Assembly (NCBI GenBank): GCA_016793325.1
Contig: JAEUKI010000062.1
Span: forward strand, 434,001 to 498,000
Direction: 5' to 3'
Length of the DNA: 64,000 nt
From: Myxococcales bacterium
GTDB lineage: Bacteria > Myxococcota_A > Polyangia > Polyangiales > Ga0077539
Below, piece by piece: positions 12,033 through 20,466 of the stretch. The notes beneath the pieces are model-generated. The model worked only from the letters and a program-made list of their open reading frames with translations, was not told the origin of the DNA and did no database searches. The translations under genes and the position numbers were made by a program. Within the stretch, counting starts at the first letter, position 1. Each line of letters starts with the position of its first letter.

Positions 12033-12452
12033 TCAGAGGAGCTCCATCCCCGCGAAGAAGTACGCGAGCTCGCGCGCGGCCGACGCCGGGGCGTCCGATC
12101 CGTGCGTGGCGTTCTCTCCGACGGAGCCGCCGAAGAGCTTGCGGATCGTGCCTTCCGCGGCCTTCTCGGGGTTGGTGGCGCCCATGGTCTCGCGCCACTT
12201 GGCGATGGCGTTTTCGCTCTCGAGGCAGAGGATGAAGCACGGCGAGCGCGACATGAACGAGACGAGCTCGTCGAAGAAGCCCCGGCCCTTGTGCTCGGCG
12301 TAGAAGCCCTCGGCGACCGCGCGGGTCATGTGGAGCTTCTTGATCGCCACGATGCGGAAGCCGGCCTTCTCGATGTGGGCGATGATCTTGCCGGTGTTGT
12401 TCTTCTCGACCGCGTCAGGCTTGATGATCGCGAAGGTACGCTCGAGCGACAT
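12033..12452 (-). CDS. ndk: Nucleoside diphosphate kinase
   Basis: 139 aa. Transfers the gamma-phosphate from NTPs to NDPs through a phosphohistidine. The start at 12452 (MSLERTFAIIKPDAVEKN) has the canonical N-terminus and an AGGAG 9 nt upstream; the upstream in-frame ATG at 12530 is not needed. Conserved elements are NTGKIIAHIEKAGFRI, the Kpn-loop region MGATNPEKAAEGTIRKLFG, and NATHGSD with the catalytic His at 117. Length is typical (~140). It converges with the SctJ-like gene, 34 bp away. Housekeeping. Confidence 0.98.
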   Translation of the reverse strand: MSLERTFAIIKPDAVEKNNTGKIIAHIEKAGFRIVAIKKLHMTRAVAEGFYAEHKGRGFFDELVSFMSRSPCFILCLESENAIAKWRETMGATNPEKAAEGTIRKLFGGSVGENATHGSDAPASAARELAYFFAGMELL

Positions 12453-12563
12453 GCTGCAAATCTCCTGGGTTGCGCGGGCGTATGCGCCCGCAGTCGCGCG
12501 GCGTATGCCACGAGCGGCGTGGAGATTCAATGGCCGTCAGCGAGCGACCGGCATCAGGCCGCG

Positions 12564-12923
12564 CTATTTCGGCAGCTTTCCTGCGGCGTCGAGCGCGACG
12601 AGCTCCGCGTGACCGCCGATCAGCACGCCGTCGACGAAGACCATCGGAAACGTCGGAAACCCCGCCCAGATCTTGATCGCCAGCCGCTCTTTCCACTGCG
12701 AAAGATAGCTTCCGTACTCGAGGTACGTGAACTTCACCCCGCGCTCGTCGAGCAGCTTCCGCGCCTTCTTCACGAACGGGTTCTGCGCCATCCCGACGAC
12801 GACGACCTTGTCGCGCGCGGTCGTGTTGGCGACTTCGTCGACGATGGTGCGATGAAATCCGGAGACCGTCTTCTTTACGTCGTCGCTGACTTTGTCTTCA
12901 CTCAAACGCGGGCGTTCACTCAT
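12564..12923 (-). CDS. Glutaredoxin-fold protein lacking the active-site cysteine
   Basis: 119 aa from the ATG at 12923 (MSERPRLSED). Residues ~35-119 follow a monothiol glutaredoxin: VVVVGMAQNPFVKKARKLLD, then the cis-Pro/GSH-binding segment FPTFPMVFVDGVLIGG and a closing HAELVALDAAGKL. At the place of the catalytic Cys (CGFS in monothiol glutaredoxins) the sequence is NPFV, and the protein contains no cysteine at all. It cannot do thiol chemistry by the normal route, so a binding or structural role is likely. The longer open frame to 13118 runs into the divergent AAA gene and is unlikely to be coding. Confidence 0.8.
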   Translation of the reverse strand: MSERPRLSEDKVSDDVKKTVSGFHRTIVDEVANTTARDKVVVVGMAQNPFVKKARKLLDERGVKFTYLEYGSYLSQWKERLAIKIWAGFPTFPMVFVDGVLIGGHAELVALDAAGKLPK

Positions 12924-13000
12924 GGCCGCGATGACTAGCACCGTCGTGTGCCATCGTGGAGGCGTCGCGCGGTGAAGAACGGTGAAGTTTTCGTTGCCGA

Positions 13001-14314
13001 GTGCTTCGCGGACCGATACGACACGTTGTTGTGAAGGACAGCACTCTCGGGACTCCGTGGCGGGAGAGAGCGGTTCGCGCTGCGCTTCTTTCAGCGGGAG
13101 GCGAGTACTCGAACCCAACGGACGTCTTGCTTTCGCACGTTCGAACGCACTTGCCCGGCTACGCGACGCTCTTCGCCGTGGGCGACTCGCAGCGGCTCAG
13201 CGAGTTCGTCCACAAAGAATGCACGGACATCCGCTCGCTCCTGGACGGCTCGCACGACGGCGTCACGTGGCGCGGCGATCGATACGCGACCGTGCTCTGG
13301 TACGCCGCGCAGTTCGCAGGCGAGCGCGTCGAGATCACGATGACGCCGAGCGCGCAGAACGGGCACGGATTGTTGCTCGCGTCGACCGACGCGAAGGTGC
13401 TCTACGCGCTCGCGGACAAGTGGGCGTCGTTCAACCTTCGACCGTCGGGCCGCTGCCTCGTGCACTCGCACGGATGGCAACAAGCGCCAGAGCTCGACGT
13501 CGAGATCGGCCGCACGACGTGGGATGACATCGTGCTCCCGCAGCAGCTGTTCGACGACCTGCGGCGCACGATCGACGGGTTCGTGATGCACCGCGCGGCG
13601 TTCGAGTCGCTCGGGTTTCCGTGGCGACGCGGCGTCTTGCTCGTGGGCCCACCAGGAACGGGAAAGACCCTCGTCTGTCGCGCGGTCGCCGCGCAGCTCA
13701 GCGACTTTCCGTTTCTGTACGTGCGCGACCTGCAGGGCAACGAGTACGGCAAGAACCCGATCACCGCGATCTTCGATCGCGCGCGAAAGCTCGCGCCGTG
13801 CGTGCTCGCGTTCGAGGACATCGACTCGTTCATCTCGGACAGCAACCGCGCGGTGTTCTTGAACGAGCTCGACGGCTTCTCTGCCAACACGGGGCTGTTC
13901 GTGATCGCCTCGAGCAACCACCCCGAGCGCATCGACGTGGCGCTGCTCAAGCGCCCGTCGCGCTTCGACCGCGTGTTTCATCTCGGCTTGCCCGCAGAGC
14001 CCGAGCGCGCGGAGTACGGCCGTCGCCTCCTCTCTCGCGGGACGCTCGCGTCCAAGCTCGCGCCCGAGCTCGACGTCGCCGCGCTCACCTCGCAGCTCGC
14101 GAAGAAGAGCGACGGGTTCACGCCCGCGTACCTCAAAGAGGTCTACCTCGCGGCGGCGCTCGCCCTCGCGCAACGCGGCGTCGAGCGACTCGGCCAAGAC
14201 TACGCGGACGAGTGCAAAGAGCAGCTCGACGTCCTCCGCGAGCAGATCAAGAAGACCCGCGACGCCGCCTCCCTCGGCGAGCTCGACGCACAAGAAATCG
14301 GTTTTCGCAGGTAA
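13001..14314 (+). CDS. AAA-family ATPase with uncharacterised N-terminal domain
   Basis: 437 aa using the GTG at 13001; a GTG at 13031 is an alternative. Residues 1-170 are not recognised; they may bind a substrate or partner. The ATPase module shows Walker A GPPGTGKT (216-223), Walker B VLAFEDID (268-275), sensor-1 IASSNHPER and a plausible arginine finger in KRPSRFDRVF. The order resembles BCS1/FtsH-like classic AAA proteins, but there is no TM segment or protease domain. The C-terminal helical lid ends in a charged stretch. It is transcribed divergently from the glutaredoxin-like gene. Probable protein-remodelling ATPase, client unknown. Confidence 0.88.
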   Translation: MLRGPIRHVVVKDSTLGTPWRERAVRAALLSAGGEYSNPTDVLLSHVRTHLPGYATLFAVGDSQRLSEFVHKECTDIRSLLDGSHDGVTWRGDRYATVLWYAAQFAGERVEITMTPSAQNGHGLLLASTDAKVLYALADKWASFNLRPSGRCLVHSHGWQQAPELDVEIGRTTWDDIVLPQQLFDDLRRTIDGFVMHRAAFESLGFPWRRGVLLVGPPGTGKTLVCRAVAAQLSDFPFLYVRDLQGNEYGKNPITAIFDRARKLAPCVLAFEDIDSFISDSNRAVFLNELDGFSANTGLFVIASSNHPERIDVALLKRPSRFDRVFHLGLPAEPERAEYGRRLLSRGTLASKLAPELDVAALTSQLAKKSDGFTPAYLKEVYLAAALALAQRGVERLGQDYADECKEQLDVLREQIKKTRDAASLGELDAQEIGFRR

Positions 14315-14341
14315 GTACGCGACCGGCAAAATTGACCGAGG

Positions 14342-14361
14342 GTGTCCCAATGTTGGGACAC
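14342..14361. promoter_or_regulatory. Perfect 8-bp inverted repeat downstream of the AAA gene
   Basis: GTGTCCCA, loop ATGT, TGGGACAC: a perfect stem 28 bp after the AAA ATPase stop codon. No T-run follows, so it is not a standard intrinsic terminator. It could be a stem-loop 3' end or a protein-binding palindrome for the downstream lipoprotein gene. The rest of 14315-14565 shows no gene that I can support. Confidence 0.5.
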
Positions 14362-14565
14362 GCCCGGAGGTGGGGGAGGGCGGCGCGCTCTGCCGTTGCG
14401 CTGTCACGCACGACGCGCTCGCGCGCAACGCAGTCGGCGATCGGCTCGATGCGCCCGGTTTCCGCGGCGAAGTGAAAAATGTTACCCCTCGGACAACGTT
14501 GCTTGGGGTCCGCGGATAGCGCACCCGTTTTCGCGAAGTCACGCGAGACGAAGGAGCCGATGAAC

Positions 14566-16701
14566 ATGCGCTGGAGAGCTTGGTTGTGTGCCGTTGGTCT
14601 TGTCGTATCGAGCTACGGGTGTCCCCGAACCGTGACGTGTCCGGCTGGAGAAGTGCTGACCGCCGCGGGGTGCGCGCTCGATTGCCCGCCGGGCACGACG
14701 ACCGGGTGCAGAGACACGGGGGTTCCTGTGGATGCTGCGCTCGAAGCGGGTGACGCGCGGCCGTCGCCGGATGTCGTCGATGTCGTGGACGCGCCGGATG
14801 CTCAGGACGTAGGCGTCGCGTGCGACGGCGGCGCGATGGCGTGCTCGGGGCGCTGTGTCTCGACGCAGACAGACACGATGAATTGTGGTGCGTGTGGCAA
14901 CGCGTGCCCGACGTCCGCCGGCAGCGTCGCGAGCTGCGTCATGGGCATGTGTCGCGCGACGTGCGTTGCGGGCTACGAGATGGTCGGGAGCGCGTGCGAG
15001 ATGATCGCGCCGCGGCCGGTGTTTCCACCGGGGACGAGCACGGTCACGAACCTGCGACCCACGCTGAAGTGGGCGCTGCCGATGGGCGTCGACGGAGCCG
15101 AGGTCGAGCTGTGTCGCGACCGCGCGTGCACGATGATGATCGAGCGCGTGACCGCGACGGGGGCGACCGCGCGACCGATGGCCGACCTCCCTCGGTCGAG
15201 CGTGGTGTTCTGGCGTGTGCGCGGTCGCGTCGGAGCCGCGACGGGAACGCGCACGAGCCCCACGTGGCAATTTCGTACGCGCGCCACGAGCACGACCGTC
15301 GACACCGCGTACGGCACCGAGCTCGACGTGAACGGCGACGGGTTCACGGATTTGGCGGTGGGTGCATTGTTGGGCGGTTCACCGCGCGCGGGCGCGATTC
15401 ATGTCCACCACGGAAGCGCGACGGGATTGTCGCTTCGTCCTGTCGTGACGATCGAGCGCCTCGTGATGGATGGTAGCTATCCGTGGCGGCTGGCTGCCGC
15501 GGGCGACGTCAACGGCGATGGCTTTGGTGATTTGCTCGCGGCCTCGCAGTTCGACTCACCAATGGCGCGCTCAGGAGCTGGACGGGTTGAACTCTATTTC
15601 GGCGGCGCGTCGGGCGTCTCGGGCACGCCTGCGGTCGTGTTGGCGGGAGAGGCGGCTGGCGATGGATTCGGCGTGTCTGTTCGCGGTGCAGGAGACGTGA
15701 ACGGCGACGGGTTTGGCGATGTTGTTGTTGGGGCGCTGAACGGTGACGTCGCGGGTGCCCCTGACGTCGGCAGCGTGTCGTTGTTCTTGGGGCGAGCAAA
15801 CGGACTCGCGAGCTCGCCGTCGCAGAAGCTCGGCTACGCGTACAACGTATCGTCTGCGGGCGACGTGAATGGCGACGGATTGGCCGACCTTGTTGTAGGC
15901 AACCCGCGAGCGCCAGCTGCGTCGATGCTCAATGCTGGAGCTGCATTTGTGCTCCATGGCAGCAGCAGTGGAGTGAACACAACCCCATCGCGCGTGCTTC
16001 AGGGCGCGCGCGATGGAGATGGATTTGGAGTCGTGTCGGGCGCGGGAGACATGGACGGCGACGGATTCAGCGATGTAGCAGTCGCGGCCCCTGACGCTGA
16101 CCCGGACGGTCGGATGGACGCGGGGACCGTTTCTGTCTTCCGTGGCACCAGCGGCGGAGTCGCAATGTTGGCGTCGGTCACAATGTCGGGGCCGACGGCT
16201 GGTGATCGTCTTGGCCTCGAAGTTGTTGGCGTCGGCGATACGAACAACGACGGGTATTCTGATCTTGCGATGGGCGGGCCGTCGGGCGATCTCCCTGGTC
16301 GGGTCGACGTCGGACTCGTATTCGTACTGAGCGGCGCGGCGACGCTGTCCCCTGCTGGTCGGCAACTTGCCGGCACGATGTCGGGCTTGTCGTTTGGACG
16401 CTCCGTTGCCGGCGGCGACTACAACGGCGATGGATTCGGCGATGTGGCTGTCGGGGAGTTCCGAGCGTTTATGTCGCGAGGACAGACGCTGATCTTTGAT
16501 GGCTCTTCGTCGGGCACGAGCGCAGTCGCGGCTGCAGCTCTCGTCGGTTCGCGAGATGCGGATCAGACTGGATACTCGCTTGCCGTGGCACACCCGCTGC
16601 GTTCGATGCGGCGCTCAGCCTCGACTCAATCCGGATCCTCGATCTTCCACACGCCGTCCTCGCGCACGAGCTGCATCGTGAAGCGGTTGCCGACGCCGTA
16701 G
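14566..16701 (+). CDS. Lipoprotein with seven FG-GAP/Ca-binding repeats (integrin-like beta-propeller)
   Basis: 711 aa from the ATG at 14566, chosen because AAGGAG lies 9 nt upstream; the ATG at 14560 is only 3 nt from it. Signal peptide MRWRAWLCAVGLVVSSYGC gives a lipobox Cys. Next come a Cys-rich segment with the motif CSGRCVSTQTDTMNCGACG, shared with the lipoprotein at 17719-18567, and a fibronectin-like region (~165-250). Seven repeats follow, each with a DxNxDGxxD-type calcium loop: DVNGDGFTDL, DVNGDGFGDL, DVNGDGFGDV, DVNGDGLADL, DMDGDGFSDV, DTNNDGYSDL and DYNGDGFGDV. A final blade begins (DADQTGYSLAVA) but its calcium loop is missing, and the frame runs 76 bp into the convergent gene. 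Outer-surface adhesion or binding protein by inference. Confidence 0.88.
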   Translation: MRWRAWLCAVGLVVSSYGCPRTVTCPAGEVLTAAGCALDCPPGTTTGCRDTGVPVDAALEAGDARPSPDVVDVVDAPDAQDVGVACDGGAMACSGRCVSTQTDTMNCGACGNACPTSAGSVASCVMGMCRATCVAGYEMVGSACEMIAPRPVFPPGTSTVTNLRPTLKWALPMGVDGAEVELCRDRACTMMIERVTATGATARPMADLPRSSVVFWRVRGRVGAATGTRTSPTWQFRTRATSTTVDTAYGTELDVNGDGFTDLAVGALLGGSPRAGAIHVHHGSATGLSLRPVVTIERLVMDGSYPWRLAAAGDVNGDGFGDLLAASQFDSPMARSGAGRVELYFGGASGVSGTPAVVLAGEAAGDGFGVSVRGAGDVNGDGFGDVVVGALNGDVAGAPDVGSVSLFLGRANGLASSPSQKLGYAYNVSSAGDVNGDGLADLVVGNPRAPAASMLNAGAAFVLHGSSSGVNTTPSRVLQGARDGDGFGVVSGAGDMDGDGFSDVAVAAPDADPDGRMDAGTVSVFRGTSGGVAMLASVTMSGPTAGDRLGLEVVGVGDTNNDGYSDLAMGGPSGDLPGRVDVGLVFVLSGAATLSPAGRQLAGTMSGLSFGRSVAGGDYNGDGFGDVAVGEFRAFMSRGQTLIFDGSSSGTSAVAAAALVGSRDADQTGYSLAVAHPLRSMRRSASTQSGSSIFHTPSSRTSCIVKRLPTP

Positions 16702-17294
16702 GTCATCGTCGCGCGCTCGCCGCTGATCTCGATCGGCCGCTCGGTGCTCTGCCTCAACGCGGTGAGCATCCGCTGAACGTCATCTGCATCCGCGCCGCGC
16801 TCCCACGCGTCGCGCAGTTGATCGGCGCTCAATCCTTCGGCCACGCGACGTGGCGCAAACCGCACGAGCACGTCCCACCGACGACGATCGAGCGCCCTCG
16901 TAAACGATCGCACGGCTTGCCTCGGCGAGCGCTGCCCGTAGAAGTCGAGCACCGCGGGATCGAGCCTCCAACCGCTGCCCTCCTCGACGAGCTGCACGGT
17001 CTCACCGTTGCCGAGGTCGAGTCGCGCCGTCACGGGCGCGTTCGGGTCCACTTGCTCAAGCCAGCGGACGGTCTCGCGAACCTCGTCGGGATTCTCGCGC
17101 GCGACGCGCTCGAAGTCGTCGTACGGCGTGGCGCGACGCGCGTCCGCGGACAGCAGCTGGTACGCCTCGCTGTAGCGGCCGTCGCGGAGCGCGCTGTGGT
17201 ACGACTGCACGACGTCGAACGGCGCCTGCCGGCCCGCGCTGCACGCGACGAGCATCGGGAGGAGTAGCGCGACGAACCGAGCGGAAGCCCTCAT
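16626..17294 (-). CDS. Lipoprotein with two NTF2-like (DUF4878-type) halves
   Basis: 222 aa. The N-terminus MRASARFVALLLPMLVAC is a lipoprotein signal with lipobox LVAC. The mature part seems to contain two related alpha+beta halves, each beginning with a helix (FDVVQSYHSALRDGRYSEAY and AVRSFTRALDRRRWDVLVRF) and ending in a strand pair closing with a Trp (GSGWRLDP and DGVWKIEDPD). This is the pattern of NTF2-like or DUF4878 lipoproteins, which lack known catalysis. The start codon overlaps the start of the divergent PhaR-like gene by 2 bp, and the 3' end overlaps the FG-GAP gene. Function unknown. Confidence 0.83.
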   Translation of the reverse strand: MRASARFVALLLPMLVACSAGRQAPFDVVQSYHSALRDGRYSEAYQLLSADARRATPYDDFERVARENPDEVRETVRWLEQVDPNAPVTARLDLGNGETVQLVEEGSGWRLDPAVLDFYGQRSPRQAVRSFTRALDRRRWDVLVRFAPRRVAEGLSADQLRDAWERGADADDVQRMLTALRQSTERPIEISGERATMTYGVGNRFTMQLVREDGVWKIEDPD

Positions 17295-17715
17295 GCGCGA
17301 ACCCTACAACGAATCATCGAGCGAACGCAGCCCGCGCGACGCAAGCGCGGTTCGCGAGGTTCGTCGCTACCCCAACCGCCGCCTGTACGACAGCCGATCG
17401 CGCGCGTATGTCACGGTCCAGCAGATTCGCTCGTGGATCGAAGCGGGCGAGCGCGTTCGCGTGATCGATGTCGCGACCAACGCAGACGTCACAGTGGCGG
17501 CGCTGAGCGCGCTGCTCGTCGAGCTCGTTGAAGGTCTCCTTTCGGGACCCACGGGCGCGGATGTGCTGCACGAGGCCGTGCGTCGCGGCGCGCTCTCGCC
17601 GCTCGCTCCGTCCTCCCCTGTTGTTCTCCCCCCGCCCGAAGTGGTCGACGATCGATCGCTGCAAGCGCGCATCGAAGAGCTCGAGCGTCGCGTCGCGTTG
17701 CTCGAGCGTCGCTAG
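17293..17715 (+). CDS. PHA accumulation regulator (PhaR/PhbF) DNA-binding-domain protein
   Basis: 140 aa. Residues ~24-85 match the PHA accumulation regulator DNA-binding domain: VRRYPNRRLYDSRSRAYVTV then IRSWIEAGERVRVIDVATN. The remainder is a linker and a Leu-rich coiled coil (IEELERRVALLERR), suggesting oligomerisation. PhaR proteins repress phasin and PHA genes and bind PHA granules. A PhaC-like synthase is encoded at 29817-30932, so the link is plausible though distant. The only usable start is the ATG at 17293, which overlaps the divergent lipoprotein's start, leaving no room for a ribosome-binding site outside that gene. Family call firm, target inferred. Confidence 0.85.
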   Translation: MREPYNESSSERSPRDASAVREVRRYPNRRLYDSRSRAYVTVQQIRSWIEAGERVRVIDVATNADVTVAALSALLVELVEGLLSGPTGADVLHEAVRRGALSPLAPSSPVVLPPPEVVDDRSLQARIEELERRVALLERR

Positions 17716-17718
17716 TGA

Positions 17719-18567
17719 CTACTCACACCTGCCGCCGCTGCACGTTTCCGCGAGGCCGGCGCACTGACGCACGCAGTCAGCGTTTGTCGAGCACGTCACC
17801 AATCCGAGAAAGCACGAGAAGATGTCGCCACCATCGCCGCCCGTGCCGCCGTCACTGCCGGTGCCGCCATCGGTGCCGCTGCCACCACCGCAGGTCGTTG
17901 ATGCAATGCACGTTGGTTCACCGCCCGCCATCGAGCAGCACCACATCAACCCGCCACCTGGGCTGCCGCACGTCGACGCGCACTGTTCGTTGGTGGTGCA
18001 CGGATGCACGCACATTCCGCCGCCACCGCCGCAGCGGCCCGCGGTGCACACTTGGCCCGAGGGGCACGCGTTGCCGCAGGTGCCGCAGTTGGCGTTGCTC
18101 GTCTGCGTGTCGACGCAGCTCGTCCCGCACATCGTGTTGGGCGACGCGCACCCACCGGCGCGGCACATGCCCATCTGGCACGTCTGGCCCGACGGGCACA
18201 TGCGGCCGCAGCCGCCGCAGTTGGCGTTGTCGCCGTTGGTGTCGACGCAACGTCCGCCGCACGCGGTCTGCCCGCCGGTGCACATCACGGTGCCTTCGCA
18301 GCGACCCATGTTGCACATCTGCGGCGAGTTGCAGCGCGCGTTGCACGCGCCGCAGTGAACGTTGGACGTGTTGAGGTTGACGCAGTCGGTCCCGCAGCGC
18401 GTCGCGCCGGTCGGACAGCTTCCGCCGCCGTCCATCATCGACGTGCCGCCATCGGTTCGCGCGTCCGTCGTCACGCGCGCGTCGCGCGGCATGAGTTCTT
18501 CGCGATTGGGGCCACAGGCAACGAGAGCGAAACAGGCGGCGGCGCCAAGCAACCAGGGCGAACGCAT
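17719..18567 (-). CDS. Cys-rich repeat lipoprotein
   Basis: 282 aa. Signal peptide MRSPWLLGAAACFALVAC with lipobox, then an Asp/Arg/Gly linker. The central part has several copies of a Cys pattern, CGxxCVxxxxxxxxCGxCxxxC, for example CGTDCVNLNTSNVHCGACNA, CGGRCVDTNGDNANCGGCGR and CGTSCVDTQTSNANCGTCGN. These are common in myxobacterial surface lipoproteins and are probably disulphide-bonded. A Gly/Thr/Asp linker and another Cys-rich tail (CSTNADCVRQCAGLAETC) end the protein. No catalytic motif seen. The same Cys repeat occurs in the FG-GAP lipoprotein at 14566-16701. Confidence 0.83.
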   Translation of the reverse strand: MRSPWLLGAAACFALVACGPNREELMPRDARVTTDARTDGGTSMMDGGGSCPTGATRCGTDCVNLNTSNVHCGACNARCNSPQMCNMGRCEGTVMCTGGQTACGGRCVDTNGDNANCGGCGRMCPSGQTCQMGMCRAGGCASPNTMCGTSCVDTQTSNANCGTCGNACPSGQVCTAGRCGGGGGMCVHPCTTNEQCASTCGSPGGGLMWCCSMAGGEPTCIASTTCGGGSGTDGGTGSDGGTGGDGGDIFSCFLGLVTCSTNADCVRQCAGLAETCSGGRCE

Positions 18568-18648
18568 GGGGGGTGTCTCCGTCGAGCGAGTGAAGAGCGG
18601 TATGCGTGAAGACTACGTGGCGTTCCGGTGTGTTTGCAAGGGACGAAC

Positions 18649-18756
18649 ATGAATCGCGACAGCGATGTCGCGCAGGATTGGTGGGAGAAATTTCTGCCCA
18701 TCGCGCGGTGCGTCGAGTGCGACGTGACGCGCGGCGCTCGCTGTCGCGGTCGGTGA
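18649..18756 (+). CDS. Possible 35-residue small protein
   Basis: A short frame starting ATG with AAGGGA 6 nt upstream, beginning MNRDSDVAQDWWEKFLPIAR and containing three cysteines. It lies in the 404-bp gap between the Cys-rich lipoprotein and guaB. No homologue is recognised and chance is a real possibility at this GC. Listed because of the ribosome-binding site and the low density of other signals here. Confidence 0.25.
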   Translation: MNRDSDVAQDWWEKFLPIARCVECDVTRGARCRGR

Positions 18757-18858
18757 CGAGCGTCGGTCGAGGGTGTGGCTCACGCGCCCGGTCGGACCCC
18801 TGACGTCGGTTTCTCGCCGGAACGCCGCCAGTGCGCTAAGGACGGCGCCCGAGTCTCT

Positions 18859-18937
18859 GGACGGCCGGATCCGTGACCGACCGGCCGTCCTCCGCACTCT
18901 GCGCTGGCCTGCGCGGCGCGAGTGCGGCGAGCGCACT
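18859..18937 (+). promoter_or_regulatory. Structured guaB leader with mutually exclusive stems
   Basis: Three stems can be drawn upstream of the guaB start. Stem A is a perfect 10-bp pair, GGACGGCCGG (18859-18868) with CCGGCCGTCC (18881-18890). Stem B pairs CCGCACTC (18892-18899) with GAGTGCGG (18920-18927). Stem C pairs AGTGCG (18921-18926) with CGCACT (18932-18937). B and C share the same bases, so only one can form, the classic logic of an attenuator or riboswitch expression platform. No T-run follows stem C. The guaB ribosome-binding site lies about 20 nt downstream. Regulation by purines is inference. Confidence 0.5.
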
Positions 18938-18971
18938 GTGATTCGGTCAACGTCTGTTTGGAGCCGAAGCC

Positions 18972-20441
18972 ATGTTCGAAGAGCCCCTCCGCGAGTGCCT
19001 GACGTTCGACGACGTGTTGCTCGTCCCTGCGATGAGCGACGTGTTGCCCAAGGACGTCGACACCAGAACGAAGCTGGCGCGAGACATCACGCTGCAGGTT
19101 CCATTGATCTCGAGCGCGATGGACTCGGTCACCGAGGCGCGCACCGCGATCACGATGGCGCGCGAAGGCGGCCTCGGAATCTTGCACAAGAACCTCCACC
19201 CCGAGGACCAAGCGCTCGAGGTCGAGAAGGTCAAGCGCGCCGAGAGCGGGATCGTCGTCGACCCTGTGACCATCGGCCCCGAGGACTCGCTCCAAAACGC
19301 CGTGAACATCATGCGTCGCGCGAACATCTCGGGCCTGCCCGTGGTGGACGGCGACCGCCCCGTTGGGATCCTGACGTCGCGCGACATTCGCTTCGAGACG
19401 AACCTCGCGCAGCCAGTCAAAAACCTCATGACTCCGCGCGAGCGGCTCGTCACGGCGCCGCCGACCATCAAGGTCGACGAGGCGCGCGCGCTGCTGCACA
19501 AGCACCGCATCGAGAAGCTCCTCGTGGTCGATCCGCCAACAGGAAAGCTCATCGGGTTGATCACGATCAAAGACTTGCTCCAGGCTGAGCGCTATCCGAC
19601 GTCGGTGAAGGACAGCAAGGGTCGGCTCCGCGTCGGCGCGGCGATCGGCGTGGGCCCCGACCGTGAGGAACGAACGCGAAAGCTCGTCGAAGCAGGCGTC
19701 GATCTCATCGTGATCGACACGGCGCACGGACACTCGCGGGGCGTGCTCGACGCGCTTCGCATCACGAAGCGCACCTGGCCGGAGCTCTCGGTGATCGCGG
19801 GAAACATCGCGACAGCCGAGGCCGCCGAGGCGCTCATCGAAGCGGGCGCCGATGGCATCAAAGTGGGCATCGGGCCCGGATCCATCTGCACGACGCGCGT
19901 CGTAGCGGGCGTGGGCGTTCCGCAGATTACGGCGGTGTCCGACTGCGCGAAGGTGGCCAAGCGCTACGGCGTTCCTGTGATCGCGGACGGAGGAATCAAG
20001 TACTCGGGCGACGTCGCGAAGGCGATCGCCGCGGGCGCTGACGTCGTGATGATCGGCTCGCTCTTCGCGGGCACCGACGAAGCTCCGGGCGACCTCGTGT
20101 TGTACCAGGGCCGCTCGTACAAGATGTACCGCGGGATGGGCTCGCTCGGCGCCATGCGCAAGGGCAGCAAGGACCGCTACGGACAAGCGGGAACGGCGGA
20201 CGAAAAGCTCGTTCCCGAGGGCATCGAAGGGCGCGTAGCGTATCGCGGGCCGCTGTCGAACATCTTGTTTCAGCTCGTCGGCGGCCTGCGCTCGAGCATG
20301 GGCTACGTGGGGTGCAAGACCATCAGCGAGATGCAGACGAAAGCGCGCTTCGTGAAGAGCACGCCGATGGGCCTGCGCGAGTCGCACGTCCACGACGTGT
20401 ACATCACCGAAGAAGCCCCGAACTACCGGCGCTCGGAGTGA
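18972..20441 (+). CDS. guaB: IMP dehydrogenase
   Basis: 489 aa. Oxidises IMP to XMP with NAD+, the committed step to GMP. The barrel opens with LTFDDVLLVPAMSDVLPKD. Two CBS domains are inserted at ~95-205 (ANISGLPVVDGDRPVGILTS and IEKLLVVDPPTGKLIGLIT). The catalytic loop GPGSICTTRVVAGVG has the nucleophile Cys306, and the flap contains MYRGMGSLGAMRKGSKDRY. Full length and apparently intact. A GGAG-type ribosome-binding site precedes the ATG, and a structured leader lies upstream. pyrC follows after 25 bp, joining purine and pyrimidine synthesis in one transcription unit. Confidence 0.98.
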   Translation: MFEEPLRECLTFDDVLLVPAMSDVLPKDVDTRTKLARDITLQVPLISSAMDSVTEARTAITMAREGGLGILHKNLHPEDQALEVEKVKRAESGIVVDPVTIGPEDSLQNAVNIMRRANISGLPVVDGDRPVGILTSRDIRFETNLAQPVKNLMTPRERLVTAPPTIKVDEARALLHKHRIEKLLVVDPPTGKLIGLITIKDLLQAERYPTSVKDSKGRLRVGAAIGVGPDREERTRKLVEAGVDLIVIDTAHGHSRGVLDALRITKRTWPELSVIAGNIATAEAAEALIEAGADGIKVGIGPGSICTTRVVAGVGVPQITAVSDCAKVAKRYGVPVIADGGIKYSGDVAKAIAAGADVVMIGSLFAGTDEAPGDLVLYQGRSYKMYRGMGSLGAMRKGSKDRYGQAGTADEKLVPEGIEGRVAYRGPLSNILFQLVGGLRSSMGYVGCKTISEMQTKARFVKSTPMGLRESHVHDVYITEEAPNYRRSE

Positions 20442-20466
20442 CCGCCGTCATCGCAACGAGGAACTC

